Shown here piece after piece: positions 1 to 8,535 of a stretch of DNA of 64,000 bases. Origin of the DNA: Sphingomonas colocasiae. Its GTDB lineage: Bacteria > Pseudomonadota > Alphaproteobacteria > Sphingomonadales > Sphingomonadaceae. The DNA is taken from positions 124,001-188,000 of the forward strand of contig NZ_JAINVV010000014.1 in NCBI RefSeq assembly GCF_019880585.1, in the 5' to 3' direction. The translations under genes and the position numbers were made by a program. How positions within the stretch are numbered: position 1 is the stretch's first letter; every line of letters starts with the position of its first letter. Under the pieces are notes generated by a model, which did no database searches, was not told the DNA's origin, and worked only from the letters and a program-made list of their open reading frames with translations.

Positions 1-460
1 AGCCGGCCGCATCGGCATCATCGAACCGCCCCGGCAGGGGGCTGTCGAGATCGAGCACGCCCAGCAGGACCCCGTCGCGAACGATCGGCACCACCAGTTC
101 GGATGCGCTCGCCGCGTCGCAGGCGATGTGACCGGGAAAGGTGTGGACATCGACCACAAGCTGGGTCTCGCGCGTCGCGGCGGCGGTACCGCAGACGCCC
201 GCGCCGATCGCGATACGGATGCACGCGGCCTTGCCCTGGAAGGGGCCAAGCACCAGCGTCTCGCCGATCAGCCGATAGAAGCCCGCCCAGTTGAGATCGG
301 GCAGATATTCCCAGATCACCGCCGCGGCATTGGCCATGTTCGCGATCGGGTCGGGCTCGTCGGCGGTGATCGCATCGATGGCGGACAGCAGGTCGCGATA
401 AAGCTCGGCCTTGGCGCCGCCGCGATCGATATCGAACTGGTACATGATCTGATCCTTCAT
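1..460 (-). CDS. Free methionine-R-sulfoxide reductase, GAF domain (partial, C-terminus off the left edge)
   Basis: About 153 codons are visible, starting at ATG 460-458; the 3' end lies outside the window. The protein is a single GAF domain with the fRMsr pattern: NWAGFYR, then a PFQGKAAC segment, GAGVCGTAA and HIACDAAS. These give three cysteines in the order expected for the catalytic and resolving cysteines of E. coli MsrC. The enzyme reduces free methionine-R-sulfoxide in the cytoplasm using thioredoxin. A second in-frame ATG (445-443) is an alternative start. It reads in the same direction as arfB and rluA-like genes upstream, with 13 bases between it and the arfB stop. Confidence 0.85.
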   Translation of the reverse strand, partial: MKDQIMYQFDIDRGGAKAELYRDLLSAIDAITADEPDPIANMANAAAVIWEYLPDLNWAGFYRLIGETLVLGPFQGKAACIRIAIGAGVCGTAAATRETQLVVDVHTFPGHIACDAASASELVVPIVRDGVLLGVLDLDSPLPGRFDDADAAG

Positions 461-473
461 CGCTCGGGCGGGC

Positions 474-890
474 CTAATCCACCGAAACCCTGCCCCGTCC
501 CTTCTTGACCTGGGAGCGCGCCGACTTGGATTCCATCCGTCGCGCCTTGGCCGCCTTGCTTGGTTTGGTCTTGATCCGCTTCGCCTGACGCTCATACGCC
601 TTGGCAACCAGTTCCGCCGCCCGCTCGCGCGCATCCGAACGATTGGCATCCTGCGTGCGGAAGCGGCGCGCGGTGATGAGCAACTCACCCTCGGCGGTGA
701 GCCGGCTGCCGGCAAGTATCTTCAGTTGCGCCCAGGCATAGGGCGGCAACCCCAGCCGAAAGGCATCGATGCGAAGCTGGACGGCGGTCGCGACCTTGTT
801 GACATTCTGGCCGCCCGGGCCGGTCGCCGCGAGGAATTTCTCCTCGACGATGGCGTCGTCCGGGATCGGCGGGAATTCAGCCTTCGCCAT
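474..890 (-). CDS. arfB: Alternative ribosome-rescue factor / peptidyl-tRNA hydrolase ArfB (YaeJ)
   Basis: A 138-residue protein with the class I release-factor GGQ motif at residues 26-28 in the context ATGPGGQNVNK. It has a long basic C-terminal tail (residues about 100-138, rich in Lys and Arg) that in this family enters the mRNA channel of stalled ribosomes. It lacks the codon-recognition domain of RF1/RF2, as ArfB does. ArfB hydrolyses peptidyl-tRNA on ribosomes that have no stop codon. The start at ATG 890 was chosen because the GGQ domain begins just after it; its first 14 bases overlap the end of the upstream pseudouridine synthase gene, so the two are probably co-translated. Confidence 0.9.
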   Translation of the reverse strand: MAKAEFPPIPDDAIVEEKFLAATGPGGQNVNKVATAVQLRIDAFRLGLPPYAWAQLKILAGSRLTAEGELLITARRFRTQDANRSDARERAAELVAKAYERQAKRIKTKPSKAAKARRMESKSARSQVKKGRGRVSVD

Positions 891-1533
891 ATGCGAATCC
901 GGCTCTTGCGAACCGCTCGGGCACCGGCGCCGTCGCTTCGGCCGGCGGCTTGCCATCGCGCGGCACCGAAAGCCGGTGCGCGTGGAGCAGCATCGGCGCG
1001 CCGCCCTTGCCGTAGACCGGATCGCCGACGATCGCGAAACCCAGCCCATGGAGCGCATGAGCGCGGATCTGGTGCGTCCGCCCGGTCTGCGGCGCGAAAC
1101 CGATCAGCGCCCGCCCACCGGCAACCGCAAGCCGCGTCCAGCGCGTCGTCGCCTGCTTGCCCCGGTCGCTCACCGTCATCCGCCAGCCCTGCTCGCGCGA
1201 ACTGATCTTGGCGAGCGCCAGGTCGATCACCCCGTCTTCCGCCTCCGGCACGCCCTCGACCACCGCGAGATAATGTTTCTCGACCGTGCCGGCCTCGAAC
1301 GCGGCCGCGAAGCGCTTGTGCGCCTTGGGATTGCGCGCAAGCAACAGGCAGCCGCTGGTGTCGCGATCGAGCCGATGGACGGGCAAGGGCCAGCGCTGGA
1401 AACCGAAGGTCAGCGAGGCGAGATGATTCTCGACGCTGATCGAACCGTCGCGCGGAGTATCGACCGGCAGGCCGGCGGGCTTGTCGACGATGATCGCCTC
1501 GCCGTCGATGAAGAGCACATGGTCGGCCAGCAT
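877..1533 (-). CDS. RluA-family RNA pseudouridine synthase
   Basis: A 218-residue protein with the RluA signature HRLDRDTSG at residues 53-61; Asp56 is the expected catalytic aspartate. Other family motifs are IVDKPAGLPV near the N terminus and APQTGRTHQIRAH near residue 150. It has no S4 domain and is short, so it belongs with the single-domain RluA/TruC-like members; the target uridine (rRNA or tRNA) cannot be told from the sequence. It overlaps the downstream arfB gene by 14 bases. Upstream lies a nested hairpin at 1573-1630. Confidence 0.88.
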   Translation of the reverse strand: MLADHVLFIDGEAIIVDKPAGLPVDTPRDGSISVENHLASLTFGFQRWPLPVHRLDRDTSGCLLLARNPKAHKRFAAAFEAGTVEKHYLAVVEGVPEAEDGVIDLALAKISSREQGWRMTVSDRGKQATTRWTRLAVAGGRALIGFAPQTGRTHQIRAHALHGLGFAIVGDPVYGKGGAPMLLHAHRLSVPRDGKPPAEATAPVPERFARAGFAYGEG

Positions 1534-1572
1534 GGCGCCAGCCTAAGCACTGGTTGCGCGGAACTTACAACT

Positions 1573-1630
1573 TGTTTGAGAAAGCGCGAAAGCACTTTCT
1601 GGAGGCTGTACCAGCCGGCTTTCTCAAACA
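1573..1630. repeat. Nested palindrome: 13-bp outer stem enclosing two small hairpins
   Basis: Outer arms TGTTTGAGAAAGC (1573-1585) and GCTTTCTCAAACA (1618-1630) are a perfect 13-bp inverted repeat. Between them are GAAAG-CA-CTTTC and GGCTG-TAC-CAGCC, so the whole could fold as a three-way junction. It fills the gap between the lipoprotein 3' end and the pseudouridine synthase start. It has no T-tract and might be an extragenic palindrome or a transcript-processing signal. Confidence 0.6.
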
Positions 1631-1634
1631 GGCC

Positions 1635-2375
1635 TCAGCATTGCGGGATTTCGTCCGCGCCCTTGCCGGGCGCGAAGGTCGCGCCCGCGCGGGTATAGGG
1701 AATATCGCGCGTCACCGTGCCCTTATAGTGCACGGTGAAGCTCTGCCCGCGCTGCCCCTCGGCGATCGTGCCCGCCACTTCGCGCGGCTTGGTCTCGTCG
1801 ACGATCGCGCCGGCATCGCTGTAGCTGAGCGGAATCCGCTCCGCGATCGCCTTGGGCCCGTCGGTGGTGAGTTCGGTGAGCCGCGCGACCGAACAGCTAT
1901 AGCCCTGCCAGGTGCCGCCGCCTTCGGATTCGATGACCGGCGCGGTCGTCAGGTCGGTGCGCATCTTCCATTCGGGGGCACCGCCGAAGCTGGTGCCCGG
2001 AATCGCGTCGTTCCAGCCCTTGACCAGCTGGAAGCCGTCATCGGTGCGGTTGAGATAATGGATCGCCAGCCAGCCCGAACAGGCATGGCAATCGGGGCCG
2101 GTGCCTTCCGAAAGCAGCACCCAGGCCTTGTCCAGCCGATACAGCGCGGTGGGTGAATAAGTGTAACTGTCGTCCCCAACCTTCTGCTGGGGGTTTTCGA
2201 ACGCGGCCGCGAAGGCGAGCTTGAGCGCGGACGGATCGTTCGACTTTTCCGCGAGCGGCGCCAGATTGGCGCTGGTCAGGTTGGCGGTTCCGCCATTGTC
2301 CTGTGCGGGCGGCGTTTCCTTGCACGCCGCGATCCCGAGCAGGACCGGAACGAGAACCAGGGCGGAGCGACGCAT
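1635..2375 (-). CDS. Predicted outer-membrane or periplasmic lipoprotein, function unknown
   Basis: A 246-residue protein starting at ATG 2375 with a type II signal peptide: MRRSALVLVPVLLGIAAC, lipobox GIAAC, predicted lipidated Cys18. A Thr/Asn/Pro-rich linker follows. The mature part has a C-x-x-C pair (DCHACSGW) and a further Cys in YSCSVARL; the protein ends in Cys. I do not recognise a named domain. The start was chosen for the signal peptide; longer in-frame extension has no secretion logic. It stands alone between wrbA and the pseudouridine synthase. Confidence 0.75.
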   Translation of the reverse strand: MRRSALVLVPVLLGIAACKETPPAQDNGGTANLTSANLAPLAEKSNDPSALKLAFAAAFENPQQKVGDDSYTYSPTALYRLDKAWVLLSEGTGPDCHACSGWLAIHYLNRTDDGFQLVKGWNDAIPGTSFGGAPEWKMRTDLTTAPVIESEGGGTWQGYSCSVARLTELTTDGPKAIAERIPLSYSDAGAIVDETKPREVAGTIAEGQRGQSFTVHYKGTVTRDIPYTRAGATFAPGKGADEIPQC

Positions 2376-2481
2376 GCGGGGCCTTTCGTTACGCAAAACC
2401 GCTGCCAGCAATGGCCCCGCGCCATCGCGTCCGTCAACCGTCGGCATCGGCATTTGATCGACGTTTCGGGCCGGTCAGCCT

Positions 2482-2517
2482 GAAGCGGTTTCGGCCGAAC
2501 CAGGCCGAAACCGCTTC
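2482..2517. repeat. Perfect 15-bp hairpin, extragenic palindrome or terminator after wrbA
   Basis: Arms GAAGCGGTTTCGGCC (2482-2496) and GGCCGAAACCGCTTC (2503-2517) with a GAACCA loop. It lies 21 bases beyond the wrbA stop. There is no T-tract on either side, so a REP-like or attenuating role is as likely as rho-independent termination. Confidence 0.6.
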
Positions 2518-2538
2518 GTCGATGCATTGTCGCGCCGT

Positions 2539-3138
2539 TCAGCCGTGCAGCTTGGCCGCCGTCTCCGCGATCTTGCGGCCCTGATAGCGCGCGCCTTCCA
2601 GCTCGACCTCGCTGGGCTGGCGGCTGCCGTCGCCACCCGCGATCGTGGTCGCGCCATAGGGTGCACCACCGACGACATCGTCATGCCCCATCTGTCCGGC
2701 ATGGCCATAGTCGAGACCGACGATCACCATGCCGAAGTGCAGCAGATTGGTGATGATCGAGAACAAGGTGGTTTCCTGCCCGCCATGCTGGGTCGCGCTG
2801 GAGGTGAAGGCACCGCCGACCTTTCCGTTGAGCGCGCCGCGCGCCCACAGACCGCCGGCCTGATCGAGGAACGCCGCCATCTGGCTCGACATGCGGCCGA
2901 AGCGCGTGCCGGTGCCGATGATCACCGCGTCATAATCCGCAAGCTCGGCGACGGTCGCGACAGGCGCCGCCTGATCGAGCTTGAAATGATTGTTGCGCGC
3001 GACCTCCTCGGGGACGGTTTCGGGAACGCGCTTCACGTCCACCGTCGCGCCGGCCGCCCGCGCGCCCTCGGCGACGGCGTTCGCCATCGTCTCGATATGA
3101 CCATAGGACGAATAATAGAGGACCAGAACCTTTGCCAT
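2539..3138 (-). CDS. wrbA: NAD(P)H:quinone oxidoreductase WrbA
   Basis: A 199-residue flavodoxin-fold protein matching WrbA length. The FMN phosphate-binding loop is [12 protein letters not shown] near the N terminus. PTRFG-like loop [14 protein letters not shown], the [15 protein letters not shown] segment and the [16 protein letters not shown] tail are all hallmarks of WrbA. It carries out two-electron reduction of quinones, avoiding semiquinone radicals. It is followed by the pirin gene upstream on the same strand (90-base gap), and pirin also acts on quinone-like substrates or redox state, so the two may belong to one stress regulon. Confidence 0.92.
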   Translation of the reverse strand: MAKVLVLYYSSYGHIETMANAVAEGARAAGATVDVKRVPETVPEEVARNNHFKLDQAAPVATVAELADYDAVIIGTGTRFGRMSSQMAAFLDQAGGLWARGALNGKVGGAFTSSATQHGGQETTLFSIITNLLHFGMVIVGLDYGHAGQMGHDDVVGGAPYGATTIAGGDGSRQPSEVELEGARYQGRKIAETAAKLHG

Positions 3139-3227
3139 GTGCCTTACTCCTGTTCGAAATTCCTGATTGAGGGGAGCCGCCCGCGCCTTGGGAGGGGGAG
3201 GATTGGCGCGGGCGGCGGGACGACGCC

Positions 3228-3935
3228 CTATTCGGCGTCGACCAGAACGATCTCGCTGTCTTCCAGCGCGGTGATGGTGAAGGTGCGACCGCCGCTGAGC
3301 GCGGCACCGTCGCGGACATCCACGGTTTCGCCGTCGATCTCGATCCGGCCTGTCGCGGGGACGAGATAGGCGTGCCGTCCGGTGCCGACCTGATGCTCCA
3401 GGCTCTCGCCGGCCTTGAGCGTCGCGCCGAGCACCCGGGCATCGGCCCGGATCGGCAGGGCGCCCTCATTCGCCAGATCGCTTTCGAAACCGCTGGCGAG
3501 CGTCACGAACCGGCCGGAACGATCATCCTTCGGAAAGGGCTTGGCGCCCCAGCTCGGCTGGCCGCCCAGCCGCTTCGGCTGGATCCAGATCTGGAAGATC
3601 CGGGTCGTCTCGGGCTCGAGATTATATTCGGCATGGCGCACGCCTGTGCCCGCGCTCATCACCTGAACGTCGCCGGCGCCGGTGCGCCCCTGGTTTCCCA
3701 TGCTGTCCTGGTGCGTGATCGCCCCCTGGCGGACATAGGTGACGATCTCCATGTCGCGATGCGGATGCGGGGGAAAGCCGCTATTTGGCGCGATCTCGTC
3801 GTCGTTCCAGACGCGGATCGCGCCCCAGCCCATCCGGGCGGGATCATGATAGTCCGCGAAGGAGAAATGATGACGCGCATTCAGCCAGCCGTGATCGGCA
3901 TGGCCGAGCGTGTCGAAGGGGCGTTTGTCGATCAT
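3228..3935 (-). CDS. Pirin family protein (cupin quercetinase-like)
   Basis: A 235-residue bicupin. The pirin metal site is visible: His57 and His59 in [10 protein letters not shown], and His101 and Glu103 in GVRHAEYN, at the same numbers as human pirin. Bacterial pirins are iron-dependent quercetin 2,3-dioxygenases or interact with metabolic enzymes. The gene is divergent from a LysR-type regulator (92-base gap), which typically controls its divergent neighbour; wrbA follows on the same strand. Confidence 0.9.
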   Translation of the reverse strand: MIDKRPFDTLGHADHGWLNARHHFSFADYHDPARMGWGAIRVWNDDEIAPNSGFPPHPHRDMEIVTYVRQGAITHQDSMGNQGRTGAGDVQVMSAGTGVRHAEYNLEPETTRIFQIWIQPKRLGGQPSWGAKPFPKDDRSGRFVTLASGFESDLANEGALPIRADARVLGATLKAGESLEHQVGTGRHAYLVPATGRIEIDGETVDVRDGAALSGGRTFTITALEDSEIVLVDAE

Positions 3936-4009
3936 CTCGTCGAACCTCGCTTGAGGGGTTGCTCGAAGACGAGATAGCGCGCAGGATCAGATCATAAATA
4001 GAAACCTTT

Positions 4010-4024
4010 GAAACGGATCGTTTC
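4010..4024. promoter_or_regulatory. Candidate operator in the pirin/LysR divergent region
   Basis: The palindrome GAAACG-GAT-CGTTTC ends three bases before the LysR start codon and is preceded by another GAAAC at 4001. A LysR regulator usually binds an inverted repeat in the divergent gap and autoregulates, so this is the best candidate site here. Confidence 0.45.
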
Positions 4025-4027
4025 CAC

Positions 4028-4936
4028 ATGAGACTACCGGATTTCGAAGCCTGGGCCATGTTCGCCGCCGTCGTCGAGCATCGGTCTTTCACCGCCGCCG
4101 CCGACGCGCTCGGCGTTTCCAAGGCCACGGTGTCCAAGGCGGTCACGCGGCTCGAAACCAGCCTGGGCACCGCCCTGTTCCACCGCACCTCGCGCCGCCT
4201 GTCGCTCACCGAAAGCGGCAAGCCACTCGCCGAACATGCCCGCCGCATCCTGCTGGAGGCCGAAGCGGCGGAGGAAGCCGCGCGCGACGGCGCCACCGCG
4301 CTGAGCGGCGCGATCCGCCTCGCCGCACCGATGACCTTCGGGCTGATGCACGTTGCCCCCGCGATCGCCGATTTCCTTGCCGAACATCCCGGCATCTCGA
4401 TCGACCTGCATTTCAGCGACGAAAAGATCGACATCATCGAAATGGGGTTCGACATGGCGCTGCGGATCGCGGCCTTGCCCGACAGTTCGATGCGCGCGCG
4501 CCGGCTAGGCGATGTGCACGCCCATGTCGTGGCGGCACCCGCCTATCTCGAACGCCGCGGCACGCCGACACATCCCGCACAACTCGCCGAGCATGAATGC
4601 CTGATCTACACCAACCTCGCGCCCCCCGATGTCTGGCGGTTTCGCAACGCCGCGCGCGAGGAAGCGATCGTCCGACTGAAGGGCCCCATCCGGACCAATA
4701 GCGGCGAAGCCATGGTTCCCGCGCTCTGCGCCGGGCTGGGCATCGCCGTGTTGCCGGGCTTCATCGTCGACAGGCATATCGCCGAAGGCAGGCTTGTCAC
4801 GATCCTGCAGGAATGGACACGCCAGGATCCCGTCGGCCTGCACCTGCTGAGCCCACCGGGCAGCCACCGCCCCGCGCGCGTCGAGCGGCTGATCGACTTC
4901 CTGTCGCAGCGTTTCCGCAAATTATGTTCGGCGTGA
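4028..4936 (+). CDS. LysR-family transcriptional regulator, divergent from pirin
   Basis: A 302-residue LTTR. The N-terminal winged HTH (residues about 5-65) contains AAADALGVSKATVSKAVTRLE and HRTSRRLSLTESG. The rest is the periplasmic-binding-like effector domain, with the HPGISIDLHFSDEKIDIIE segment typical of the AaeR/DmlR-like subgroup that senses aromatic or quinone-type compounds. By position it is expected to regulate the divergent pirin and perhaps wrbA. The effector is not inferable. Confidence 0.9.
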   Translation: MRLPDFEAWAMFAAVVEHRSFTAAADALGVSKATVSKAVTRLETSLGTALFHRTSRRLSLTESGKPLAEHARRILLEAEAAEEAARDGATALSGAIRLAAPMTFGLMHVAPAIADFLAEHPGISIDLHFSDEKIDIIEMGFDMALRIAALPDSSMRARRLGDVHAHVVAAPAYLERRGTPTHPAQLAEHECLIYTNLAPPDVWRFRNAAREEAIVRLKGPIRTNSGEAMVPALCAGLGIAVLPGFIVDRHIAEGRLVTILQEWTRQDPVGLHLLSPPGSHRPARVERLIDFLSQRFRKLCSA

Positions 4937-4949
4937 AGGTGGTGCGCGC

Positions 4950-5010
4950 GAATCACTAACAACTCCTGCGCGAATCTCACCGGAACTGGTTACCGCGCTC
5001 GCCGCGACTC
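4950..5010. promoter_or_regulatory. Three GANTC (CcrM methylation) sites in the ctrA promoter region
   Basis: GAATC at 4950-4954, GAATC at 4972-4976 and GACTC at 5006-5010. In Caulobacter a GANTC site in the ctrA P1 promoter ties transcription to replication through hemimethylation by CcrM. Three sites in 61 bases just ahead of the CtrA box suggest the same control here. Confidence 0.55.
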
Positions 5011-5025
5011 GCGGATTTCCTTAGC

Positions 5026-5040
5026 TTAATCTGAAATTAA
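5026..5040 (+). promoter_or_regulatory. CtrA-binding site upstream of ctrA (autoregulation)
   Basis: TTAA-TCTGAAA-TTAA is an exact match to the CtrA consensus TTAA-N7-TTAA, about 85 bases before the ctrA start. A further TTAA lies at about 5067. It implies autoregulation, as known in Caulobacter. Confidence 0.75.
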
Positions 5041-5126
5041 CCTTTTGCGTTCAGAGGTCCTTTGGTTAATGGATATGTCTGGAAGCGCGGCCCGAGCGGT
5101 CCCGCCGCCACACAGGGGGTTGTCAC

Positions 5127-5840
5127 ATGCGGGTGCTGCTGATCGAGGACGAGCCGACGACGGCCAAGGCCATCGAGCTCATGCTCACGACCGAAGGGTT
5201 CAACGTCTACACGACCGACCTTGGCGAGGAGGGTTTGGACCTCGGCAAGCTGTACGACTATGATATCATCCTGCTCGATCTCAACTTGCCCGACATGCAT
5301 GGCTATGACGTGCTCAAGAAGCTGCGCGTCGCCAAGGTGCAGACGCCGGTGCTGATCCTGTCGGGCATCAACGAAATGGATTCCAAGGTCCGCAGCTTCG
5401 GCTTCGGCGCCGATGACTATGTGACCAAGCCCTTCCATCGCGAGGAGCTGATCGCGCGCATCCACGCCGTCGTCCGCCGTTCCAAGGGCCATAGCCAGTC
5501 GGTGATCCGCACCGGCAAGCTCGCCGTCAACCTGGACGCCAAGACCGTCGAGGTGGATGGTTCGCGCGTCCATCTGACCGGCAAGGAATATGCGATGCTG
5601 GAGCTGCTCTCGCTCCGCAAGGGCACCACGCTCACCAAGGAAATGTTCCTGAACCACCTTTATGGCGGCATGGACGAGCCCGAGCTCAAGATCATCGACG
5701 TCTTCATCTGCAAGCTGCGCAAGAAGCTGAGCCTGGCGTGCAGCGGAGACAATTATATCGAGACCGTCTGGGGCCGCGGCTATGTGCTGCGCGATCCCGA
5801 CGATGTCGAAGGCCGCCTCGCGGACGCACAGGTCGCCTGA
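5127..5840 (+). CDS. ctrA: Cell-cycle master response regulator CtrA
   Basis: A 237-residue OmpR-type response regulator with receiver domain (residues 1-115; phospho-acceptor Asp51 in [13 protein letters not shown]) and a winged-helix DNA-binding domain (about 125-230). The recognition region [38 protein letters not shown] is nearly invariant among alphaproteobacterial CtrA proteins (key stretch about residues 165-202). CtrA controls cell division, motility and other non-essential functions in sphingomonads. The C-terminal tail ends in Ala-Gln-Val-Ala, a hydrophobic end resembling that used for ClpXP proteolysis in Caulobacter (Ala-Ala). Its inhibitor SciP is encoded 12 kb away at 17706-18005. 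Confidence 0.97.
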   Translation: MRVLLIEDEPTTAKAIELMLTTEGFNVYTTDLGEEGLDLGKLYDYDIILLDLNLPDMHGYDVLKKLRVAKVQTPVLILSGINEMDSKVRSFGFGADDYVTKPFHREELIARIHAVVRRSKGHSQSVIRTGKLAVNLDAKTVEVDGSRVHLTGKEYAMLELLSLRKGTTLTKEMFLNHLYGGMDEPELKIIDVFICKLRKKLSLACSGDNYIETVWGRGYVLRDPDDVEGRLADAQVA

Positions 5841-5858
5841 CCTTCATTCCCTGGGTCG

Positions 5859-5894
5859 AAAAAGGCCGGCGGAGCGATCCGCCGGCCTTTTTTT
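5859..5894. terminator. Intrinsic terminator, ctrA (bidirectional)
   Basis: Perfect 15-bp stem AAAAAGGCCGGCGGA / TCCGCCGGCCTTTTT with a GCGA loop; T-run on the plus strand and A-run 5' of the stem, so it also serves the minus-strand small gene at 5915. Confidence 0.9.
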
Positions 5895-5914
5895 GCCCGC
5901 CCAATCGGTGAGGG

Positions 5915-6094
5915 TCAGTCGATCCACTCCACGCCGCCCGGCCAGATCATATCCTCCACCCAGTCGCCCAGTTCGACCAGTCCGCTCAGGATGAGTACAG
6001 CGACCGCGACGTCGAGCAACAGGATCAGCGCATAGAGCGCCCATTGCGGGCGCGGATTGCGAACCGCGGCGCGCCAGCGCGGATCGTCGCGCAT
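5915..6094 (-). CDS. Small single-pass membrane protein, translationally coupled to mnmA
   Basis: A 59-residue product starting at ATG 6094, which overlaps the mnmA stop as TGATG. Sequence shows a basic N terminus ([18 protein letters not shown]), one transmembrane segment (ALYALILLLDVAVAVLILSG) and an acidic, Trp-containing tail. Function unknown. The stop-start overlap and the terminator immediately beyond support it as a real gene. Confidence 0.65.
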   Translation of the reverse strand: MRDDPRWRAAVRNPRPQWALYALILLLDVAVAVLILSGLVELGDWVEDMIWPGGVEWID

Positions 6095-7218
6095 CAGGCC
6101 GCCACCGCCAGCATCGCCGGCTCGGTCTCCGCGATCCAGCCGCCGCCGAGCACCCGATCGCCATCATAGAGCACCGCCGCCTGCCCCGGCGCCACGCCAT
6201 ATTCGGGGGCGTCGAAGATCAGCCTGCCATCATCCAGCCGCGCCGGAACCGGCTTCGCCAGCGAACGCACCTTGGCGGTGAGCGGACCGTCGCGGTCTCC
6301 GCCCAGCCAGTTGATGTCGGTCAGCCTCGCCGCCGCGACCGCCAACGCCTCGCGCGGGCCGACGACGACGCGGCGCGTCTCGGGCTCCAGCCGCACCACA
6401 TAGAGGGGCTGCGCCTGCCCGCCGATCTCCAGCCCGCGCCGCTGGCCGACGGTGAAGTGGATGAACCCGCGATGGCGGCCGAGCACGCGGCCGGCGAGGT
6501 CGACGATTTCGCCCGAGGTATCGGCCTCCGGCCGCACCTTGCGCACGATCGCGGCATAGTCGCCATCGGGCACGAAGCAGATATCCTGGCTGTCGGGCTT
6601 GAGCGCGACCGCCAGGCCGAGCTCCGCCGCGATCTCGCGCACCTGCGGCTTGGGCAGGCCGCCCAAGGGAAAGCGCAGATAATCGAGCTGCGCGCGCGTC
6701 GTCGCGAACAGGAAATAGCTCTGGTCGCGCGCGGGATCGGCGGCGCGATGCAGTTCCGGGCCATCCGCGCCGACGACGCGGCGGACATAATGGCCCGTCG
6801 CCAGGCAATCGGCGCCCAGTTCCTTGGCCAGCCGGAACAGATCGGTGAACTTCACCCCCATGTTGCACTTCACGCAGGGGATCGGCGTGCGCCCGGCCAT
6901 ATATTCGTCGGCGAAATCGTCGATCACCGACTGACGGAAGGCGCTTTCGTGATCGAAGACATAATGGGCGATGCCCAGCCGATCGGCGACCGCGCGCGCA
7001 TCGCGTATGTCCTGCCCCGCGCAGCAGCTTCCGGTTCGCCCGACCGCCGCGCCATGATCGTAGAGCTGCAGGGTGATGCCGATCGTCTCCGCGCCGCTGC
7101 GCGCCGCGAGCGCGGCCACCACCGAACTGTCGACGCCGCCCGACATGGCGACGACGATACGGCGCTTCGAAAGCGGCGCTTCAAGCTGGAAATCGGGGGT
7201 CATGATGCTGCGCGCCAT
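6094..7218 (-). CDS. mnmA: tRNA-specific 2-thiouridylase MnmA
   Basis: A 374-residue protein with the PP-loop SGGVDSS at residues 26-32, the PCVKCN motif with the first catalytic cysteine and [12 protein letters not shown] with the second. The [11 protein letters not shown] segment is also diagnostic. MnmA puts sulfur at position 2 of wobble uridine in tRNA-Glu, -Gln and -Lys using persulfide from a Tus relay. The start could be ATG 7218 or the in-frame ATG at 7203; both precede the PP-loop. The stop overlaps the start of a 59-residue membrane protein. Confidence 0.95.
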   Translation of the reverse strand: MARSIMTPDFQLEAPLSKRRIVVAMSGGVDSSVVAALAARSGAETIGITLQLYDHGAAVGRTGSCCAGQDIRDARAVADRLGIAHYVFDHESAFRQSVIDDFADEYMAGRTPIPCVKCNMGVKFTDLFRLAKELGADCLATGHYVRRVVGADGPELHRAADPARDQSYFLFATTRAQLDYLRFPLGGLPKPQVREIAAELGLAVALKPDSQDICFVPDGDYAAIVRKVRPEADTSGEIVDLAGRVLGRHRGFIHFTVGQRRGLEIGGQAQPLYVVRLEPETRRVVVGPREALAVAAARLTDINWLGGDRDGPLTAKVRSLAKPVPARLDDGRLIFDAPEYGVAPGQAAVLYDGDRVLGGGWIAETEPAMLAVAA

Positions 7219-7233
7219 AGCGCAGCCGCGCGG

Positions 7234-7707
7234 TCAAGGCAAAGATCGGCGTCCCTTGCGCTCCAGCAGTTCCTCGCGGATGCGGATGCTGCGCAGCGCC
7301 AGCCGCACCTCCAGCAGGAACAGGCCGAGCGCGAGGATCAACAGCGCCATCGCCAGCACGAACACGATCGCGACCGCATTGCCGATCTCCAGATGCGTCA
7401 GTTCCGCGATGAACAACAGCGCGACAAGCAGGCAGACCGCGATCGCGCTCATCACGATCACCGAAATGGAGGCGTTGATCACGGAGATGCGGCGATCGAG
7501 CAGCCGCAATTCCCAGACATGGCGATCATGTTCGGGGCCAACGCTCTTGGGATGAAGTTGCTCCAGCATGCGCGCGCGATCGACCACCCGGCCCAGCCGC
7601 CCGGCCATGACGTTGAGGATCGCACCGATGCCCGCGAGCAGGAAGACCGGCGCCACCGAAAGCTGGATGGTCTGCGCGATCGTGCTGACGGCGTTCGATG
7701 TGAGCAT
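7234..7707 (-). CDS. DUF2721 family membrane protein
   Basis: A 157-residue protein with three predicted membrane segments (about residues 12-34, 75-100 and 107-133) and an intervening charged loop containing GRVVDRARMLE and LRLLDRRISVIN, the DUF2721 pattern. No function is established. It sits 15 bases upstream of mnmA and may share its transcript. Confidence 0.8.
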   Translation of the reverse strand: MLTSNAVSTIAQTIQLSVAPVFLLAGIGAILNVMAGRLGRVVDRARMLEQLHPKSVGPEHDRHVWELRLLDRRISVINASISVIVMSAIAVCLLVALLFIAELTHLEIGNAVAIVFVLAMALLILALGLFLLEVRLALRSIRIREELLERKGRRSLP

Positions 7708-7800
7708 GGAACGATCATTCGCCCGGCCCGGTGCGGCCGGTCAAGCCCACGCGGCGATTGAGCGCGACATCCCCAGTACGCAGGCGCCGGTCAAGCTCAT

Positions 7801-8535
7801 TCAACGTGGCTTGGGAAGCCACCGCAGATCGAGCTCGGCATAGCGGTTCACATAATTGGCGGTGTGCGCGAGCGCGGCCTCGTCGAGGATGCGGACATGG
7901 CCGTCGCGGCGCGCGATCAGCCGCTCCTCGCTGAGCGCGCGCATCATGCGGTTGACATGGACGGCGGTGAGGCCGGTGGCGTCGCCGATTTCCTCCTGCG
8001 TCAGTTTGAGCGGGATGGTGTCGATGATCTGCGTGTTGAGGAACCGCAGCCGCACCAGCACATCGACCAGCAGCGCCGCCACACGCGCCTTGGCGGACGT
8101 GCGGCCGAGCGATGCGAGCCGGTCGGTCAGCGAAACGCGTTCGGCCTGGGCGACGATGTGGAACAGCGCGGCCAGGCGGGGATGCTCCTCGAAGATGATG
8201 CGCAGCGCGCTCTTGTCGAACGGGCAGATCGTCGCTTCGCTCAGCGTGACCAGGGTTTCCGGCGCCTCGGCAAAGGCGGTGCTCGACATGCCGATCATGT
8301 CGCCCGGAAAATGGAGCCGCAGGATCTGCCGGCTGCCATCATCGAGGATGACATAGCTCATCACCCAGCCATGGCGGATCACATAGATGTCGTCGGTGGC
8401 GTCATTCTCGCGCACGATCGTCGTGCCGCGCGGCACTTCGCGCTGATGATCCTCCAGCGACGCGAGCGCGTGCGCCTCCCGATCCGTCAGCGGCAGATAC
8501 CGCTCCAGCCTTTCCGCGAAGCAGCTTCGCGTCAT
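7801..8535 (-). CDS. Crp/Fnr-family transcriptional regulator
   Basis: A 244-residue protein starting at ATG 8535. The cyclic-nucleotide-binding-like domain covers about residues 25-140 (PRGTTIVRENDATDDIYVI, LHFPGDMIGM) and a winged HTH about 155-225 (LKLTQEEIGDATGLTAVHVNRMMRAL). It lacks the N-terminal cysteine cluster of oxygen-sensing FNR, having only Cys5 and one internal Cys, so it is not an iron-sulfur sensor. Sphingomonads carry many such proteins; ligand and regulon are unknown. It is divergent from murA with a 276-base gap. Confidence 0.88.
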   Translation of the reverse strand: MTRSCFAERLERYLPLTDREAHALASLEDHQREVPRGTTIVRENDATDDIYVIRHGWVMSYVILDDGSRQILRLHFPGDMIGMSSTAFAEAPETLVTLSEATICPFDKSALRIIFEEHPRLAALFHIVAQAERVSLTDRLASLGRTSAKARVAALLVDVLVRLRFLNTQIIDTIPLKLTQEEIGDATGLTAVHVNRMMRALSEERLIARRDGHVRILDEAALAHTANYVNRYAELDLRWLPKPR

